This document shows, piece after piece, positions 52,550 to 62,625 of a stretch of DNA of 64,000 bases (position 1 is the first letter of the stretch; every line of letters begins with the position of its first letter). The notes under the pieces are model-generated. The model was not told the DNA's origin. It made no database searches and saw only the letters and a list, made by a program, of their open reading frames with translations. Source of the DNA: Xanthomonas sp. NCPPB 1128. Lineage in GTDB: Bacteria > Pseudomonadota > Gammaproteobacteria > Xanthomonadales > Xanthomonadaceae. Made by a program: the position numbers and the translations under genes. The stretch lies in assembly GCF_001043115.1 (NCBI RefSeq), contig NZ_LFME01000001.1, positions 248,001-312,000 on the forward strand. Direction: 5' to 3'.

Positions 52550-55480
52550 ATGGCATCGCAGCATCCTCGTGGTCCGGCCAAGCCGACCGCAGCGTCACGT
52601 CGTCCCCGCGTTTTGCCGCGTTCCCTCATCGCGCTGAGCATCGGCGTGTTGCTCAGCGCACAGGCGCTGGCGCAGGAGGCGGAACCTGCCGCCAAGCAGC
52701 CTGCCGCCAAGAAGGGCGACCCGGTCCAACTCGACGCGATCGAGGTCAAGGGCGTGCGCGCGAGCCTGATCAAGTCGCAGTCGATCAAGCACGACGCCGA
52801 GCAGATCGTCGACGCGGTCAGCGCCGAGGACATCGGCGCATTGCCGGACCGCAGCGTCACCGAGACCCTGCAGCGGGTCAGCGGCGTGACCATCGATCAC
52901 TTCATGGCGCGCAACGATCCGGACCACTTCTCGGCCGAAGGCAGCGGGGTGATGATCCGCGGCATGACCCAGGTGCGCGGCGAACTCAACGGCCGCGACA
53001 GCTTCAGTGCCGCCAGCGGGCGCGGTCTCAGCTTCGAGGATGTGCCGGCCGAACTGATGGCCGGGGTGGACGTGTACAAGAATCCTTCAGCGGAGATCAT
53101 CGAGGGCGGCCTCGGCGGCACGGTCAACCTGCGCACGCGCATGCCGTTCGACCAGCCCGGTCGGGTGATCGGCGCCACCGCCGACGTCAACTACGGCGAT
53201 CTGAGCAAGACCTACAAGCCGTCGGGCTCGTTCCTGTTCAGCGATCGCTGGAACACCGGGCTGGGCGAAATGGGCTTCATGCTCGATGTCGCGCACTCGG
53301 AACTATCCACGCGCAGCGACGGTATCCAGGTGGAACCGTTCGTGCGCCGCACCGATCCCGCATTGCTGGCGGGCACCCGCTTCGACAAGGTCTACGTGCC
53401 CGGTGGCGTCAACTGGCGCCAGCTGGAATTCGAACGCAAACGCAAGGGCGTGGCGGCCGCCTTCCAGTGGCGACCCAGCGACGCCACCGACCTCTACGTG
53501 CAATACCTGCGCTCGTCCTACGACATGAACTGGCAGGAGCGCGCGGCGTTCTTCAACGACGACACCAACGCGATCGCGCCGGCGCCCGGCACCACCTTCA
53601 CCTACGACGACGCAGGCCGCTTCGTCAGCGGTTCGCCGGCGTCGAGTTCCTGGCGCGGCAACGTCACCGGCAACGACGGCGTGCGTTTCTACACCGACAA
53701 CCGTTACGCCCGGCAGAGCACCACCACCTCGGATCTGTCCGGCGGCTTCACCCATCGCCTGACCGACCGGCTGACCGTGCGCGGCGACATGCAACTGGTG
53801 CAGTCGCAGAGCGACACGTTGGACTTCACCCTGTTCAGCTCGATCTATCTGCCGGGGCTGACCTTCGATCTCAGCGGCAAGTACCCGGCGGTGACCCTCG
53901 CCGACCCCAGCTACACCGCCGACCCCTCCAACTATTTCTGGAGCGCGGCCATGGATCACCTGGCGAAGAACCGTGGTCGCGAACTGGCCACGCGCTTCGA
54001 CCTGGAGTACAGCTACGACGACAACCCGTGGCTGCGCACGTTCCGTGCCGGCATCCGCGCCACCGACCGCACCCAGACCAACAAGAACTCCGGCTACAAC
54101 TGGGGCGTGATCAGCGACAACTGGGCCACCATCCCCGGCACCGCCACCGGCCTGGCCGACCTGGCCAGCTACATGACCGCGTCCTCGTCGCTGTATTCCT
54201 TTTCGAACCTGCTGCGCGGCAATGCGCGCGTGCCCAACAACCTGTATTTCCCGCGCAACAGCACCGTCAAGGACTACACCGGCACCTCGGCGCTGATCGA
54301 GCAGATCGTCGCGCTGCGCGGCTGGGGCTGGGCACCAGACCAGTATCAGTTGCAGGACACCAACCGCCAGTTCGAGCGCACCCAGGCGGCCTACATGGTG
54401 ATGTACTTCGGCAACGACGAGGCGCTGGGGGTGCCGGTGGACGGCAACATCGGCGTGCGCGTGGTACAGACCAGGACCGAGGCCTCCGGCTATGGCCAGT
54501 ATCCGAACCTGTCCGGCACCTCGGCCTCGGACGCGCTCAAGGCGCAGTACTACGGGCAGTACTTCCCGAACAACGCGCAGGGCAGCTACACCGACGTGCT
54601 GCCGAGCCTGAACCTGCGCTTCAAGTTCTCCGATGCGCTGCAGTTGCGCCTGGCCGCCTCCAAGGCGATGGCGCGGCCGGACTACACTCAACTGCAGCCG
54701 TACCTGTTGTTGACCGCGACCGTCAACGACGACGGCTCGTTGAAGGACTGGACAGGCACCGCCGGCAATCCCAATCTCAAGCCGATGAAGGCCGACCAGT
54801 ACGACGCGGCGCTGGAGTGGTACTTCGACAGCAGCGACATGATGTATGTGACGCTGTTCTACAAGAGCGTCAAGGACTACTTCTCCAACCAGACCGTCAC
54901 CGAGAACTACAACGGCCAGGATTTCCTGGTGACGCGCCCGTACAACATGGACAAGGGCCGCATCCGCGGCTTCGAGTACGGTTACACCCAGTTCTTCGAT
55001 TCGCTGCCGGGCTGGATGAGCGGCTTCGGGGTCAATGCCAACTTCACCTTCGTCGACAGCAGCGGCGGCGTGAACACGGCCACCGATCCCTACACCAAGA
55101 CCACCGTCACCGGCGTGGCGCTGCCGCTGGAAGGCCTGTCGCGGCGCAGCTACAACCTCGCCGGCATCTACGAGAAGGGGCCGCTGTCGGTGCGCCTGGC
55201 CTACAACTGGCGCTCGCGCTACCTGCTGACCGCCAGCGACGTGTCGACCAAGCTGCCGACCTGGTCGGACGACTACGGCCAGCTCGACGGCTCGGTGTTC
55301 TACCGCTTCACGCCGCACCTGCAGTTGGGCGTGCAGGCCAACAACATCACCAATTCGCTCACCAAGGTGCTGATGGGGCCGACCTCGTACAGCGACGGTG
55401 AGGTCGACCGCCGTCTGTACACGCGCAGTTGGTTCGTCAACGATCGCCGCTATTCGCTGGTGTTGCGCGCCACCTGGTAA
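52550..55480 (+). CDS. TonB-dependent outer-membrane receptor (glycan uptake)
   Basis: A 976-residue receptor. Signal peptide with cleavage likely after AQALA; a TonB-box-like DAIEVKG follows, then the plug domain (about 65-200; LPDRSVTETLQRVSGV, GLGGTVNLRT) and a beta-barrel ending in an aromatic residue (LRATW). It belongs to the large Xanthomonad group of carbohydrate TonB receptors. The start at 52550 has GGAGGG upstream at good spacing. It leads the acetylesterase/GH35/GH31 genes, so import of xyloglucan oligosaccharides across the outer membrane is the likely role. Confidence 0.94.
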   Translation: MASQHPRGPAKPTAASRRPRVLPRSLIALSIGVLLSAQALAQEAEPAAKQPAAKKGDPVQLDAIEVKGVRASLIKSQSIKHDAEQIVDAVSAEDIGALPDRSVTETLQRVSGVTIDHFMARNDPDHFSAEGSGVMIRGMTQVRGELNGRDSFSAASGRGLSFEDVPAELMAGVDVYKNPSAEIIEGGLGGTVNLRTRMPFDQPGRVIGATADVNYGDLSKTYKPSGSFLFSDRWNTGLGEMGFMLDVAHSELSTRSDGIQVEPFVRRTDPALLAGTRFDKVYVPGGVNWRQLEFERKRKGVAAAFQWRPSDATDLYVQYLRSSYDMNWQERAAFFNDDTNAIAPAPGTTFTYDDAGRFVSGSPASSSWRGNVTGNDGVRFYTDNRYARQSTTTSDLSGGFTHRLTDRLTVRGDMQLVQSQSDTLDFTLFSSIYLPGLTFDLSGKYPAVTLADPSYTADPSNYFWSAAMDHLAKNRGRELATRFDLEYSYDDNPWLRTFRAGIRATDRTQTNKNSGYNWGVISDNWATIPGTATGLADLASYMTASSSLYSFSNLLRGNARVPNNLYFPRNSTVKDYTGTSALIEQIVALRGWGWAPDQYQLQDTNRQFERTQAAYMVMYFGNDEALGVPVDGNIGVRVVQTRTEASGYGQYPNLSGTSASDALKAQYYGQYFPNNAQGSYTDVLPSLNLRFKFSDALQLRLAASKAMARPDYTQLQPYLLLTATVNDDGSLKDWTGTAGNPNLKPMKADQYDAALEWYFDSSDMMYVTLFYKSVKDYFSNQTVTENYNGQDFLVTRPYNMDKGRIRGFEYGYTQFFDSLPGWMSGFGVNANFTFVDSSGGVNTATDPYTKTTVTGVALPLEGLSRRSYNLAGIYEKGPLSVRLAYNWRSRYLLTASDVSTKLPTWSDDYGQLDGSVFYRFTPHLQLGVQANNITNSLTKVLMGPTSYSDGEVDRRLYTRSWFVNDRRYSLVLRATW

Positions 55481-55559
55481 GCGCTACGCAGCATCCGGTG
55501 CGCGGTTTGCCTGCTCGATGCCGGCCGCCGCCGGCCCTTCCCCGATGCAGGATCCACGC

Positions 55560-57497
55560 ATGGCCGTCCCCTTGCTCCGCACCGTTCGCCGCCTTGCCTT
55601 GCTGGCCTTGGCCGCCGCGTCATGGCCGGCGGCCGCCGCACTGGAACTGCCCTTGCTGGTCGCCGACGGCGCGGTGCTGCAGCGCGATGCGCCGATTCCG
55701 GTGTGGGGCTGGGCGACGCCCGGCGCACGTATCCAGGTGCGCCTGGACGGCGCCAGTGCCAGCACGGTCGCTGGCGCCGATGGTCGCTGGCAACTGCAGT
55801 TGCCGGCGCATGCGGCCGGCGGCCCGTACGTGCTGGAGGTGCAGGGCGACGGCAGCCAGCGCCGCATCGGCGACGTGCTGATCGGCGACGTGTGGTTGGC
55901 CAGTGGCCAGTCCAACATGGAGTGGCCGCTGGCGCAGGCGCGCGACGGCGCGCGCGAAGTGGCGGCGGCGACGGATCCGCAACTGCGCAACTTCAAGGTA
56001 CCCAAGGCCTGGGCGGCGCAGCCGCAGCCGCGGCTGCCCGGCGGTAGCTGGGTCGCGGCGACGCCGGCCACTGCCGGCGCGTTTTCGGCGGTGGCGTACT
56101 TCTTCGCCCGCGACCTGCGCCAGCATACCGGGGTGCCGATCGGCATCATCGACAGCAGCTGGGGTGGCAGCGCGATCGAAGCCTGGATGGACGCGGCCTC
56201 GCCCGGCGTGGACACGGCGCAGGTGCGCACGCGCATCGCACAGATGCAGGCCAAGGACGCAAAGGAGCTTGGCGAGACCAAGCGACGCCTGGCGCGCTGG
56301 CCGCAGGTCACGGATGCACAGACGGACACGACTTGGGCCGCCGCCGATCTGGACGACCGCGACTGGGACCGCCAGCCGCTGCCGGGGCTGTGGGAGCAGC
56401 ACGGCTACGTCGGCATGGACGGCGTCGCCTGGTACCGCACCACCTTCACTTTGAGCGCGGCCGAAGCCAAGGCCGGCGCCGTCGTAGGCATCGGCCCGGC
56501 CGACGATGCCGACACCACCTACGTCAACGGCGTGGAGGTCGGCCATACCGAAGGACGCTACACCGAGCCGCGCCGCTATCGCGTGCCGCCGACGGCGCTG
56601 CGTGCCGGCATCAACCATGTCGCGATCCGGATCCTGGACACGGGCGGCTTCGGCGGCATTCCCGGCGATGCGTCGGCGTTCTTCGTGCAGCCGGACGGCG
56701 GCCAGCCGCGTTCGCTGGCCGGCGACTGGCAGTTCCGGCCGGGCAAGGTGACGCTGGCCGCCAACGACGACAAGAACCAGATCCCGACGCTGCTGTACAA
56801 CGCGATGATCCATCCGCTGCAGCCGTTCCCGGTCAAGGGCGTGATCTGGTACCAGGGCGAGAGCAACGCCTACCCCTATGGCGCGCTGCGCTACCGCGAG
56901 CAGTTCGCGGCGATGATCAGGCGATGGCGGCAGGAGCGCGGACAGCCGCAACTGCCGTTCCTGTGGGTGCAGCTGGCCAACTGGAAGGCCGGCAACGACC
57001 AGGGCGACCTGAGCCCGTGGGCGCAACTGCGCGAATCGCAGACCAGGACGCTGGCGCTGCCGGCGACCGGACAGGCGGTGACCATCGACATCGGCATGCC
57101 GGACAACATCCATCCCACCAACAAGCAGGACGTGGGGCATCGCCTGGCGCTGGTCGCGCGGCACGTGGCCTACGGCGAAACGCTGGTCTACAGCGCGCCG
57201 GTGTTCGCGCGCGCCACGTTCGCCGATGGCCAGGCACGCGCGATGTTCGACATGATGGGCAGCGCGCTGGCGGTGCGTGGCGGCGGCAGCGTGGTGCGCG
57301 GCTTCGCCCTGGCCGGTGCCGATCGTCGCTTCCATCCGGCGCAGGCGCGCATCGAGGGCGACCAGGTGGTGGTCCGCAGCGACGCGGTGCCGCAGCCGCA
57401 GGCACTGCGCTACGCCTGGAGCGAGAACCCCGAGGACGCCAACCTGGTCAACCGCGAGCAGTTGCCGGTGGGCCCGTTCCGCACCGACAGCTGGTGA
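55560..57497 (+). CDS. Sialate O-acetylesterase-like SGNH carbohydrate esterase
   Basis: A 645-residue secreted esterase with a signal peptide ending near PAAAA. The SGNH core has the nucleophile Ser118 in [20 protein letters not shown], and His518 in [16 protein letters not shown] beta-rich jelly-roll-like domain (about 250-390) is inserted in the catalytic fold, as in the family. Despite the family name, members in plant-glycan loci remove O-acetyl groups from hemicellulose side chains. It acts in the periplasm, between the receptor and the glycosidases. ATG 55560 with AGGA seven bases upstream is chosen; 55545 is an alternative. Confidence 0.9.
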   Translation: MAVPLLRTVRRLALLALAAASWPAAAALELPLLVADGAVLQRDAPIPVWGWATPGARIQVRLDGASASTVAGADGRWQLQLPAHAAGGPYVLEVQGDGSQRRIGDVLIGDVWLASGQSNMEWPLAQARDGAREVAAATDPQLRNFKVPKAWAAQPQPRLPGGSWVAATPATAGAFSAVAYFFARDLRQHTGVPIGIIDSSWGGSAIEAWMDAASPGVDTAQVRTRIAQMQAKDAKELGETKRRLARWPQVTDAQTDTTWAAADLDDRDWDRQPLPGLWEQHGYVGMDGVAWYRTTFTLSAAEAKAGAVVGIGPADDADTTYVNGVEVGHTEGRYTEPRRYRVPPTALRAGINHVAIRILDTGGFGGIPGDASAFFVQPDGGQPRSLAGDWQFRPGKVTLAANDDKNQIPTLLYNAMIHPLQPFPVKGVIWYQGESNAYPYGALRYREQFAAMIRRWRQERGQPQLPFLWVQLANWKAGNDQGDLSPWAQLRESQTRTLALPATGQAVTIDIGMPDNIHPTNKQDVGHRLALVARHVAYGETLVYSAPVFARATFADGQARAMFDMMGSALAVRGGGSVVRGFALAGADRRFHPAQARIEGDQVVVRSDAVPQPQALRYAWSENPEDANLVNREQLPVGPFRTDSW

Positions 57498-57514
57498 GGC
57501 AGGCTGCGCGCCGC

Positions 57515-59197
57515 ATGCGAGGCACTGAATCGCAGCCGTGCGGCGCGCGTTGTGGATGGTGGCTGCCGATCCTGCTGTCGCTGCTGCTGGCGGCCTGCCA
57601 GGCCGCGCCGGATGTACCGCCGTCCCATGCGCGCGCTGCCGGCACCGCTGCGCCATCGGCGCCAGCGCCGATCCCGCGCCTGGTCAGCAGCGACGGCCGC
57701 CACGCGCTGCTGGTCGACGGTGCGCCGTTCCTGATCCTCGGCGCGCAGGTCAACAATTCCAGCAACTATCCGGCAGCGCTGGCGCAGGTGTGGCCGGCAA
57801 TCCGCGCGCTGGGGCCGAATACGGTGCAGGTACCGATCGCCTGGGAGCAGGTGGAGCCGGAGGAGGGGCGTTTCGATTTCTCCTTCGTCGACACGCTGTT
57901 GGCGCAGGCGCGCACGCAGCGGGTGCGGCTGGTGCTGCTGTGGTTCGGCACCTGGAAGAACAACGGCCCCAACTACGCGCCGCACTGGGTCAAGACCGAC
58001 GACGCGCGCTTCCCGCGCGTGGTCACGCACGATGGACGACGCCTGGGCTCGCTGTCGCCGCTGGCCCCGGCCACGCTCGAGGCCGATCGCAAGGCCTTCG
58101 TCGCCTTCATGCGGCATCTGCGCCAGGCCGATCCGCAGCGCACGGTGATCATGGTGCAGGCGGAGAACGAGCCGGGCACCTACGGCAGCGCGCGCGACTT
58201 TTCGCCGATGGCGCAGCGCGTGTTCGATGGCCCGGTGCCGCAGGTGCTGCTGCAGCGGCTCGGCAAGCCGCCGGGCAGCTGGGCGCAGGTGTTCGGCGCC
58301 GATGCCGACGAGATCTTTCATGCCTGGCACATCGCGCGCTTCATCGACCGCGTCGCCGAGGCCGGCAAGGCCGCGTATCCGTTGCCGGTTTACGTCAACG
58401 CGGCGTTGCGCGGCCCGTTCAATCCCGGCCAGCCCGGGCAGTACGCCAGCGGCGGCCCCACCGACAACGTGCTGGACGTGTGGAAGGCGGCGGCGCCGCA
58501 CATCGATCTGCTGGCGCCGGACATCTACATGCCCGAGTACCCGCTGTACACCACGGTGCTGCAGCGCTACGCGCGGGCGGACAACGCGCTGTTCGTCGCC
58601 GAGACCGGCAACCGCCCCGAGTACGCACGTTATCTGTATCCGGCGCTGGGCCACGACGGCATCGGCTGGTCGACCTTCGGCATCGATTACAGCGGCTACT
58701 CCAATTATCCGCTCGGCGCCAAGCGCGTGGACGCGCAGGCGCTGGCGCCGTTCACGCTGGGTTACCGCGCGGTGGGCATGGGCATGCGCGTGTTCGCCCG
58801 GGCCGCGGCCGCGGGCAAATTGCACGGTACCGCCGAGGCGCCGGGTCAGGCGGTGCAGGAGCTGCCGCTCAACGCGCGTTGGAGCGCCACCGTCACCTAC
58901 GGCGTGCCGCAGTTCTGGTTCCAGGGCGAGCCGCCAGGTAACGCCACGCCGATCGGCGCGGCGCTGATCGCCGAACTCGGGCCGGACACCTTTCTGATCA
59001 CCGCCCAGCACGCGCGGGTGACCCTGCATCCGGCCAGCGCGGCCACCGCCAACATGCTCTACGACCGGGTCGAGGAGGGCGTGTACGAGGGCGAGCAGTG
59101 GCGGTTCCGGCGCAACTGGAACGGCGATCAGACCGATTACGGGCTCAACTTCTCCGACGTGCCGCAGTTGCTGCGGGTCACGCTGGCGACCTACTGA
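57515..59197 (+). CDS. GH35 beta-galactosidase, lipoprotein
   Basis: A 560-residue glycoside hydrolase with an N-terminal lipoprotein signal ([10 protein letters not shown]; lipobox LAAC). The barrel has the acid/base Glu219 in MVQAENEPG and the nucleophile Glu363 in LFVAETGN; the C-terminal region is beta-rich and matches the DUF5597 type seen in Bacteroides and Xanthomonas enzymes. It would remove terminal beta-galactosyl residues from xyloglucan side chains (L units). The start lies 17 bp after the esterase stop, so they are one transcription unit. Confidence 0.9.
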   Translation: MRGTESQPCGARCGWWLPILLSLLLAACQAAPDVPPSHARAAGTAAPSAPAPIPRLVSSDGRHALLVDGAPFLILGAQVNNSSNYPAALAQVWPAIRALGPNTVQVPIAWEQVEPEEGRFDFSFVDTLLAQARTQRVRLVLLWFGTWKNNGPNYAPHWVKTDDARFPRVVTHDGRRLGSLSPLAPATLEADRKAFVAFMRHLRQADPQRTVIMVQAENEPGTYGSARDFSPMAQRVFDGPVPQVLLQRLGKPPGSWAQVFGADADEIFHAWHIARFIDRVAEAGKAAYPLPVYVNAALRGPFNPGQPGQYASGGPTDNVLDVWKAAAPHIDLLAPDIYMPEYPLYTTVLQRYARADNALFVAETGNRPEYARYLYPALGHDGIGWSTFGIDYSGYSNYPLGAKRVDAQALAPFTLGYRAVGMGMRVFARAAAAGKLHGTAEAPGQAVQELPLNARWSATVTYGVPQFWFQGEPPGNATPIGAALIAELGPDTFLITAQHARVTLHPASAATANMLYDRVEEGVYEGEQWRFRRNWNGDQTDYGLNFSDVPQLLRVTLATY

Positions 59198-59248
59198 CGC
59201 CGGGCGGCGCCTGCGGCGCCGTCTTGCGCGACCCTCCAAGGAGTGACC

Positions 59249-62131
59249 ATGCACAACGCGAACCTTCATCTGCCACCGTCGTTGCCGCGCCTGCTGGCGC
59301 TGGCGTTGTGCGTGGCCACCGCGTCCGCCGCAGCGCAGGAGGTGACCCGCGATGCCGACGGCGTCACCGTGCATCCCAGCGCCAAGGGCGCAGCGCCGGT
59401 GCGACTGCAGGTGATCGACCGCGGCATCGTCCGGGTCAGCGCCGATCCGACCGGCGCGTTCCAGCGCACGCCCAGCCTGATGCGGGTGCCGGTGCAGGGC
59501 GAGACCGGCTTTACGCTGGAGCAACACGGCCAGACGGTGCAGCTCAAGACCGCCCGGATGACCGCGCAGGTCTCCACCGTCGACGGCCATGTCGGCTTCA
59601 CCGATGCGCAGGGCACGCACTTGCTGGCGGAAGTGGCGGGCGGGCGCAGCTTCGTGCCGCTGCAGGTCGAGGGGCGCAATTATCTGAGTGTGCGCCAGCG
59701 TTTCGTCTCGCCGCCCGACGAGGCCTTCTACGGATTCGGGCAGCACCAGCAGGGCTGGATGAACCAGAAGGGCCGCGACATCGAGCTGCTGCAGAGCAAC
59801 CTGGACATGGCGGTGCCGTACCTGGTGTCCAGCCGCAACTACGGCATCCTCTGGGACAACAACGCGATCACCCGCTTCGGCGATCCGCGCGGGCTGCAGC
59901 CGCTGCCGGCGACGCTGCGCCTGTACGACGCGCAAGGCAGGCCGGGCGCGCTCACCGCGCACTACGCGATCGACGGCAAGCCGGTGCTGGAGCGCCGCGA
60001 GCCTGACATCGACTACCAGTACATCAAGGACCTGGCGAAGTTTCCTGCTGCCGCCAAGCCCGGCGACAAGCGCCGCATGCAGGTGCGCTGGGAAGGCCAG
60101 ATCGAGGCCGAGCGTGGCGGCACGCACACCTTCTCGCTCTACGCCAGCGAATACGCCCGGCTGTGGGTCGACGGCAAGCTGCTCGTCGACCGCTGGCGGC
60201 AGAACTGGAACCCCTGGCACCACGAGTTCGCGCTGCAGCTGCAGCCCGGCCAGCGGCATACCCTCAAGGTCGAGTGGGACCTGATCGATCCCAGCTACAT
60301 CGCGCTGCTGCATCGCGACCCGCTGCCGGCGGCCGAGGCCGGCGACCTGTCGCTGTGGTCCGAAGCCGGGCAGATGATCGACTACTACGTCGTTGCCGGC
60401 GACAACGCCGACCAGGTCATCGCCGGCTACCGTACGCTTACCGGCAAGGCCGTGTTGCTGCCGAAGTGGGCCTACGGCTTCTGGCAGAGCCGCGAGCGCT
60501 ACAAGACCCAGGACGAACTGCTCGGCGCGCTGGCCGAGTACCGCCGGCGGCAACTGCCGATCGACAACATCGTGCTCGACTGGTCGTACTGGCCGGAGAA
60601 CGCCTGGGGCTCGCACGCGTTCGATCGCGAGCGCTTTCCCGACCCGGACGGCATGGTCAAGGCGGTGCACGACAGCCACGCGCAGCTGATGATCTCGGTC
60701 TGGCCGAAGTTCTATTCGGCCACCGCCCACTACAAGGAGCTGGACGCGGCCGGACACATCTACCGGCGCAACGTCGAGGTGGGCGAACTGGACTGGATCG
60801 GCAAGGGCTACACCAACGCGTTCTACGACCCGTATGCGGCCGACGCGCAGGCGATCTACTGGCGGCAGATCGACGAGACGCTCAACCGCAAGGGCATCGA
60901 TGCCTGGTGGCTGGACGCCGACGAGCCCGACGTGCATTCCAACCTGGACATCGCCGAGCGCAAGGCGCGCACCACCCCGACCGCGCTGGGGCCGTCCACC
61001 GAGTTCTTCAATGCCTATCCGTTGCCGCACACCCACGGCGTCTACGCCGGCGATCGCGCCGCCGATGGCAAGCGCGTGTTCATCCTCTCGCGCAAGGGTT
61101 ACGCCGGCATCCAGCGCAACGCCGTGGCGGTGTGGAGCGGCGACATCGCCTCGCGCTGGGAGGACATGCGCGAGCAGATCTCCGCCGGCGTCAACCTGTC
61201 GATGTCGGGCCTGCCGAACTGGACCTTCGACATCGGCGGCTTCGCCGTGGAGAAGCGCTACGAAAGCCAGGATCCTGCGCATCTGCCCGAGTGGCGCGAA
61301 CTCAACACGCGCTGGTTCCAGTTCGGCGCCTTCGTGCCGCTGTTCCGCTCGCACGGCCAGTTCCCGTACCGCGAGATCTGGAACATCGCGCCGGAAGGCA
61401 CGCCGTACTACGCCAGCATGGCCTACTACAGCCGCCTGCGCTACGCGCTGCTGCCCTACATCTACACGCTCGCCGGCGACACCTATCATCACGACGGGGT
61501 GATGATGCGCGGCCTGCCGATGGACTTCCCGCACGACCCGAAGGTCGCCGACATCGACGACGAGTATCTGTTCGGCCCGGCGTTCCTGGTGGCGCCGGTG
61601 ACCCGCTTCGGTGCGACCTCGCGCAAGGTGTACCTGCCGGCCGGTACCGACTGGATCGACTTCAACAGCGGCGCGCGCCACGCAGGCGGCCAGACCATCG
61701 ACGCCGCCGCACCGCTGCAGCGCATGCCGCTGTTCGTGCGCGCCGGCGCCATCGTGCCGATGACCCGCGTGCAGCAGTACGTCGACCAGATCCCGGACGC
61801 ACCGCTGACCGTGGTGGTCTATACCGGTGCCGACGGCCGCTTCTCGCTGTACGAGGACGACGGCACCGGCTACGGCTACGAAAAGGGCGAGTTCAGTCGC
61901 ATCCCGCTGCAATGGGACCAGGCCAGGGGCGTGCTGCGCATCGGTGCGCGCGAAGGCCGCTGGCCGGGCATGCAGGAACGGCGCACTATCCACGTGCGCT
62001 TCGTCGATGGTCCGCGCGACGATGCCGGTGCGCTGGAGCCCAAGGCCGATGCCACGGTGGACTACCGCGGTGAGGGCGTCGATGTGCCGCATGTCAGCGC
62101 CGGGCGCGCCGGTGTGGCCGGCGCCGGATGA
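59249..62131 (+). CDS. GH31 alpha-xylosidase with PA14 insert
   Basis: A 960-residue secreted GH31 enzyme: signal peptide ending near ATASAAAQ, an N-terminal beta-sandwich with a PA14-like domain inserted (about 270-357, TFSLYASEYARLWVDGK), then the barrel with nucleophile Asp556 in WWLDADEPD and acid/base Asp632 in VWSGDIASRW, and a C-terminal beta domain. The WLDxxEP signature is typical of xyloglucan-specific alpha-xylosidases, where PA14 helps bind longer oligosaccharides. ATG 59249 has AAGGAG five bases upstream. The product, xylose, leads to the kinase encoded next. Confidence 0.92.
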   Translation: MHNANLHLPPSLPRLLALALCVATASAAAQEVTRDADGVTVHPSAKGAAPVRLQVIDRGIVRVSADPTGAFQRTPSLMRVPVQGETGFTLEQHGQTVQLKTARMTAQVSTVDGHVGFTDAQGTHLLAEVAGGRSFVPLQVEGRNYLSVRQRFVSPPDEAFYGFGQHQQGWMNQKGRDIELLQSNLDMAVPYLVSSRNYGILWDNNAITRFGDPRGLQPLPATLRLYDAQGRPGALTAHYAIDGKPVLERREPDIDYQYIKDLAKFPAAAKPGDKRRMQVRWEGQIEAERGGTHTFSLYASEYARLWVDGKLLVDRWRQNWNPWHHEFALQLQPGQRHTLKVEWDLIDPSYIALLHRDPLPAAEAGDLSLWSEAGQMIDYYVVAGDNADQVIAGYRTLTGKAVLLPKWAYGFWQSRERYKTQDELLGALAEYRRRQLPIDNIVLDWSYWPENAWGSHAFDRERFPDPDGMVKAVHDSHAQLMISVWPKFYSATAHYKELDAAGHIYRRNVEVGELDWIGKGYTNAFYDPYAADAQAIYWRQIDETLNRKGIDAWWLDADEPDVHSNLDIAERKARTTPTALGPSTEFFNAYPLPHTHGVYAGDRAADGKRVFILSRKGYAGIQRNAVAVWSGDIASRWEDMREQISAGVNLSMSGLPNWTFDIGGFAVEKRYESQDPAHLPEWRELNTRWFQFGAFVPLFRSHGQFPYREIWNIAPEGTPYYASMAYYSRLRYALLPYIYTLAGDTYHHDGVMMRGLPMDFPHDPKVADIDDEYLFGPAFLVAPVTRFGATSRKVYLPAGTDWIDFNSGARHAGGQTIDAAAPLQRMPLFVRAGAIVPMTRVQQYVDQIPDAPLTVVVYTGADGRFSLYEDDGTGYGYEKGEFSRIPLQWDQARGVLRIGAREGRWPGMQERRTIHVRFVDGPRDDAGALEPKADATVDYRGEGVDVPHVSAGRAGVAGAG

Positions 62132-62625
62132 GTGTGGCGCGAGGCCAGCGAAGCGACGGCCATCGTCCTTGCGCCGCCATCATCGCGGCGGGCTGCATGC
62201 ACGCGCGTCGTCCGCATGGAGAGGCAGACGCGGCAGCAGCGTGTGCTCCTATATCTGCTGCAGCGCATCAAGACGGTGCCGTGTGTAGACATATCCTGCG
62301 CAGAGTCGAGACCGCGCCATTCGCCATCGTGTCGCGCATGCGACGCGCCATCACGGCATGCAGTGACATCCATTGGCTCGATCGGTGTCCTGCTTCTGCA
62401 TGCGTTGACCGCGAATTGGCTGCAGGACAGCCGGATGCACGGCGTGCGTGCGCCATCGCGCGAGCCGCGCTGGCAGGGCGGGGGCACTCGGCGTCATCAT
62501 GCGCCGCTGCGTGATGCGTGCGGTGCGCACTACACTCGGCGTCACGGCGGGTGGCCCCCGCACGCCGGCCTTTCTCCTGGAGCGATGATGGACGTGGGTG
62601 TGTGCAAGATGTGGCAGGTGCGGCA
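62132..62625. other. Intergenic stretch before xylulokinase, no gene seen
   Basis: 494 bp without a supported gene. GTCGC/GCGAC at 62331-62344 is a short palindrome that could be a regulator site. The length suggests that the kinase gene has its own promoter, but I cannot define its boxes. Confidence 0.45.

Noticed and set aside
57410-62092. 1560-codon open frame on the - strand
   Set aside because: It lies fully opposite the esterase end, GH35 and GH31 genes, which have catalytic motifs and signal peptides. The antisense product is His/Arg/Val-rich with no family pattern, as expected from third-position GC bias.
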